Assembly (NCBI RefSeq): GCF_002980495.1
Contig: NZ_PVBR01000006.1
Location: forward strand, 124,001-188,000
Length of the DNA: 64,000 nt
Origin: Phyllobacterium phragmitis
GTDB taxonomy: Bacteria; Pseudomonadota; Alphaproteobacteria; Rhizobiales; Rhizobiaceae
Reading direction: 5' to 3'
Part shown: piece after piece, positions 61,390-64,000 of the stretch
Position numbering within the stretch: position 1 is the first letter of the stretch
How the letters are laid out: every line of letters begins with the position of its first letter
Translations under genes and position numbers: made by a program
Notes under the pieces: model-generated
Told to the model about the DNA's origin: nothing
The model's input: only the letters and a program-made list of their open reading frames with translations
Database searches by the model: none

Positions 61390-62682
61390 TTAGAGGCGCT
61401 CAAGCCGGTAGGGAGCGGGATCCACGATCGGTGCGCCGCCGGTCACGAGATCGGCCGCCAGCTGGCCCGCCGCAGGTGACGTGCCGAAGCCGTGGCCAGA
61501 GAACCCAGAGGCCACAGTGAGCCCAGGCACCTTTGCGACCGGGGAAATCACGGGTAGTGAATCTGGGGTAACATCGATCATCCCGGCCCAACTTTGTTTC
61601 ACCACAACGGAGTTGAAAACCGGCCATGCCTTGCTGAGGTTTCGCAAGGCATCGGAATTGAGTGCCTCGTTGACCGGAGGATCCATCGTCCGGACACGTT
61701 CGAGAGGCGACCTCGCGGAGGCATTCCAATGGCGACCCAAAGACATGTCCTTGAGGAAGTCCCTCCCTAGAGACACACGGAGGTTTTTCCATTGCGCCAT
61801 CAGCGTGGGCAGATAACGGTAACCAATCAGCAGGTGATCGAGCATCAGCGGCGTATAAAGAGCACCGCGCTGGGTGATCGTGTAGCCTCCATCATGCCGT
61901 TTGCGGAACGAGAAATCCGCGGCGCCGACGGCAATTTCGGTCGGCCCATCCATGGGGGCCGTTCTGAAGACGGAAGCCACCAACGGAAGGGTAGGTAGCG
62001 AGACGCCGAGGTTGCCGAGAAAGCGCCGGGACCACATGCCGCCAGCAAGGAGAACCTGTTCGCAGCGAATTTCGCCGCGCTCGGTCATAACGCCGCTTAC
62101 CCTGCCAGCCGACATCACCAATGTACGGACAGCGCAGTTTTCGACGACTACAGCTCCTTTTGCCATAGCAGCCGCCGCAATCGCGCTGCTTGCGAGTGTG
62201 GGTTCCGCGCGACCGTCCGATGGTGTGAAAATTCCGCCGACCCACTTGCCAGAACCGCCCGGAACCAATTGGTCGATATTCGCCGGGCTCAGCAGACGTG
62301 AATCGAGCGACTGGCCGCCAACCGACTTGATCCAGGTTTCATGTCCGGCCATCTCTACTTCGGTGCGCGCAACATACATGATACCGGCCTGGCGATAGCC
62401 GACGTCAGTCTCCACCCTTCGGGGCATCTCGGACCAAAGTCGATCCGATTCAACCGAAAGCGGCAGATCGAACTGGTCGCGCCCCGTTTTCCGGATCCAG
62501 CCCAGATTGCGTGAGGATTGTTCTGCAGCAATCTGACCTTTCTCAAGAATAACCACGGAAATTCCCCGTTCAACCAAGGTCAGCGCAGCGGTCAGACCTA
62601 TAATCCCTCCTCCGATCACGACAACTGTCGTCGATGGCGGAATGTCGAGTGAAGATTGTACCGGAACGATAACGGGAGCCAC
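61390..62682 (-). CDS. DadA-like FAD-dependent amine/amino-acid oxidase (second copy)
   Basis: This 430-residue paralogue of the oxidase at 57079 has the FAD site VVVIGGGIIGLTAALTLVER and the shared AAEQSSRNLGWIRKTGRD. It also has IDVTPDSLPVISPVAKVPG and GFSGHGFGTSPAAG. The two copies differ enough to suggest different amine substrates. It is transcribed ahead of the aldehyde dehydrogenase (about 107 nt gap), matching an oxidation sequence amine to imine to aldehyde to acid. Confidence 0.88.
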   Translation of the reverse strand: MAPVIVPVQSSLDIPPSTTVVVIGGGIIGLTAALTLVERGISVVILEKGQIAAEQSSRNLGWIRKTGRDQFDLPLSVESDRLWSEMPRRVETDVGYRQAGIMYVARTEVEMAGHETWIKSVGGQSLDSRLLSPANIDQLVPGGSGKWVGGIFTPSDGRAEPTLASSAIAAAAMAKGAVVVENCAVRTLVMSAGRVSGVMTERGEIRCEQVLLAGGMWSRRFLGNLGVSLPTLPLVASVFRTAPMDGPTEIAVGAADFSFRKRHDGGYTITQRGALYTPLMLDHLLIGYRYLPTLMAQWKNLRVSLGRDFLKDMSLGRHWNASARSPLERVRTMDPPVNEALNSDALRNLSKAWPVFNSVVVKQSWAGMIDVTPDSLPVISPVAKVPGLTVASGFSGHGFGTSPAAGQLAADLVTGGAPIVDPAPYRLERL

Positions 62683-62754
62683 GACCCAAATCCTTGAATG
62701 ATTGCATCAGATTGCGCGCCCTGGAATTTCGCGGATGCGCGCGCGCATCTCAGG

Positions 62755-63177
62755 TCAGAGAGAAATAGTCATCTCTTTGACATGCGCCTTGGAGGAACCG
62801 CGATAAGCCGTGACTTCAATCTCGACTTTATATTCCATCGACCCGAGAGGCGGGCAGGTCATTGTCAGAGCCGGGTTGATGCCACGCATCCTTTCTCCAT
62901 ACGCGGTCATGATCGTATCGATGTCTTGCGGAAACTGAACGAAGACCCGCGTCCGCACAACATCCGCCAACGTGGCGCCGACTGCGGCAAGCGCCCCTTC
63001 GATATTGGCGAGTGCTTGAAGGGTTTGCTCGGCCAGATTCTCTGAAATCAGCTTCGTCTTAGGATTGCGGCCGGCGGTATTCGAAACCAGGATCAGATTG
63101 TCGATGGCGACGAGGCGCGAATAACTGCCATGCTCTTCAAATTTGGAGCCGGTTTTGACTTTGACGATATCGGTCAT
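62755..63177 (-). CDS. RidA/YjgF-family protein
   Basis: This 140-residue member of the RidA family has the conserved NTAGRNPKTKLISENLAEQT and the region around VRTRVFVQFPQDI with the arginine that activates water. RidA enzymes hydrolyse reactive enamines/imines to keto acids. It is placed between an imine-forming oxidase and an ornithine-cyclodeaminase relative, so it probably clears their products. ATG 63177 is preferred over GTG 63186. Confidence 0.88.
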   Translation of the reverse strand: MTDIVKVKTGSKFEEHGSYSRLVAIDNLILVSNTAGRNPKTKLISENLAEQTLQALANIEGALAAVGATLADVVRTRVFVQFPQDIDTIMTAYGERMRGINPALTMTCPPLGSMEYKVEIEVTAYRGSSKAHVKEMTISL

Positions 63178-63247
63178 ATTCTTCACTCTGCTGGATAACT
63201 GTGATTGCGGAAAGGCAAAGCCATGGGTTTGGCTTGTCTGGTCAGGT

Positions 63248-64000
63248 TCACCTTAATGCGGGAACGTCCCAGAGATTCAGTTTGACACCGACCCCCTCCT
63301 GGACCGCGTTGCGGTAGACGACAGTGCCCCAAGCCACGTCCTCGACGGGCATGCCGCCCACGGACATGATGATGATCTCGTCATCATCGCGGCGTCCCGG
63401 TGCTTCCCCTGCAACGATCTTACCGAGGTCTTCAAGCTGATCGTGAGACATCCTGCCTTCGGCAATCAGGTCCATGAACCGTATGCCAACTACCGGGATC
63501 GAATTGTGGACCGGCTTGGGATTTTCTTCATACCAGGCTTCATAAAGACCGGGATTATCGAGAACTTTACGGATTTCAGGCGACTCCATGCCCGTATCGA
63601 TATTGCTCAGCGCCGGCATCGACAGGAGGGTGCCAGGACTGACCCATTCGCGCTTCACCATGGGATATGTCGAAGGATCACCTGTTGCGCCCGAATTGCA
63701 GAAGGTCACGATATCGGAATCCCTGACCACTTCTTCGACGCTATCGACGACAACGACATTGGTGATCTGAGGCAAGGTTTCCGAAATCCAATTCAGAAAG
63801 GCGTCCAGGTTTTTCTTGCCGCGGCCCTTGACCTTGACTGTATCGATCTGGGGGCAGACCGCCATGAAAGCCGAGAGTGAGGTCTTGGCCATCACGCCCG
63901 GTCCGAGGATGCCGACGACCCGTGAATCCTTGCGCGCAAGATGGCGCGCGCCGACGCCAGGTACTGCACCAGTGCGATAAGCCGAAAGGAGATTGGCCGA
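63248..64000 (-). CDS. ornithine cyclodeaminase/mu-crystallin family protein (partial)
   Basis: The minus-strand frame is open to the window edge and gives about 250 residues of the C-terminal part. The NAD-binding segment VVGILGPGVMAKTSLSAF is preceded by LLSAYRTGAVPGVGARHLA, typical of ornithine cyclodeaminases, alanine dehydrogenases and ketimine reductases of this family. The N-terminus lies outside the window. With RidA and DadA-like oxidases next to it, an imine/ketimine reduction or amino-acid deamination role is likely. Confidence 0.88.
   Translation of the reverse strand, partial: SANLLSAYRTGAVPGVGARHLARKDSRVVGILGPGVMAKTSLSAFMAVCPQIDTVKVKGRGKKNLDAFLNWISETLPQITNVVVVDSVEEVVRDSDIVTFCNSGATGDPSTYPMVKREWVSPGTLLSMPALSNIDTGMESPEIRKVLDNPGLYEAWYEENPKPVHNSIPVVGIRFMDLIAEGRMSHDQLEDLGKIVAGEAPGRRDDDEIIIMSVGGMPVEDVAWGTVVYRNAVQEGVGVKLNLWDVPALR

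Noticed and set aside
1-64000. CRISPR arrays, rRNA or tRNA genes, toxin-antitoxin pairs
   Set aside because: No regularly spaced repeats, cloverleaf-like segments or typical small paired genes were seen when reading both strands.

Overview
The window looks like an alphaproteobacterium of the Hyphomicrobiales (Rhizobium/Brucella-Ochrobactrum type). The evidence is the AapJQMP-style amino-acid transporter, the tandem MmgE/PrpD enzymes, the abundance of ABC/TRAP uptake systems and the codon use. The genus is a guess. It is an accessory, catabolic region with no rRNA, tRNA, CRISPR or intact transposon that I can see.

Layout. (1) 1-10.3 kb: the partial end of a cystathionine beta-lyase-like PLP enzyme, diverging from a polar amino-acid ABC transporter (four genes). 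This is followed by three tandem MmgE/PrpD-family enzymes and a small glutathione S-transferase. A perfect TTTGTATACAAA palindrome sits in the divergent promoter. (2) 10.4-15.1 kb: a taurine/nitrate-type ABC transporter and a PrpF-family isomerase on the minus strand, divergent from a LysR regulator. (3) 15.2-24.2 kb: a CobW fragment, then an RND efflux pump with an OmpR/BaeSR-like two-component system and an ABC exporter in one operon, and a GNAT acetyltransferase. (4) 24.6-25.5 kb: debris, namely a 78-residue ORF resembling the N-terminal domain of gamma-butyrobetaine hydroxylase and a frameshifted, truncated LysR gene that stops exactly where the next block begins.

(5) 25.5-56.5 kb is the heart of the window. 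It holds two MarR regulators, a thioesterase and an IorAB-type 2-oxoacid oxidoreductase, an aldehyde dehydrogenase, a broken class III aminotransferase and a nitrilase. It also holds a gentisate-dioxygenase-like cupin, a fumarylacetoacetate-hydrolase-family enzyme, a maleate-isomerase-like enzyme and a three-part Rieske oxygenase. Two mirror-image copies of a CoA ligase / thiolase-like / DUF35-SDR-fusion triplet flank an isatin-hydrolase-like cyclase and an SDR. A TRAP transporter, an MFS transporter, an odd alpha/beta-fold protein and an Asp/Glu-racemase-like protein follow. I read this as an indole-3-acetate (auxin) catabolic island. Nitrile, aldehyde and oxoacid routes would converge on indole-3-acetate. 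The Rieske system would oxidise it to dioxindole-3-acetate, the ligase would make the CoA ester, and the catalytically altered thiolase/DUF35 pair would cleave it by retro-aldol to isatin plus acetyl-CoA. The cyclase would then open isatin. Five promoters in this block carry a near-identical operator (TTATATGTAAAATA), probably the binding site of one of the MarR proteins.

(6) 56.6-64 kb: an Ohr-type peroxide reductase, two DadA-like FAD amine/amino-acid oxidases, a SnoaL/DUF4440 protein, an aldehyde dehydrogenase, a RidA protein and a partial ornithine-cyclodeaminase-family gene at the right edge. This is a plausible amine or amino-acid oxidation set.
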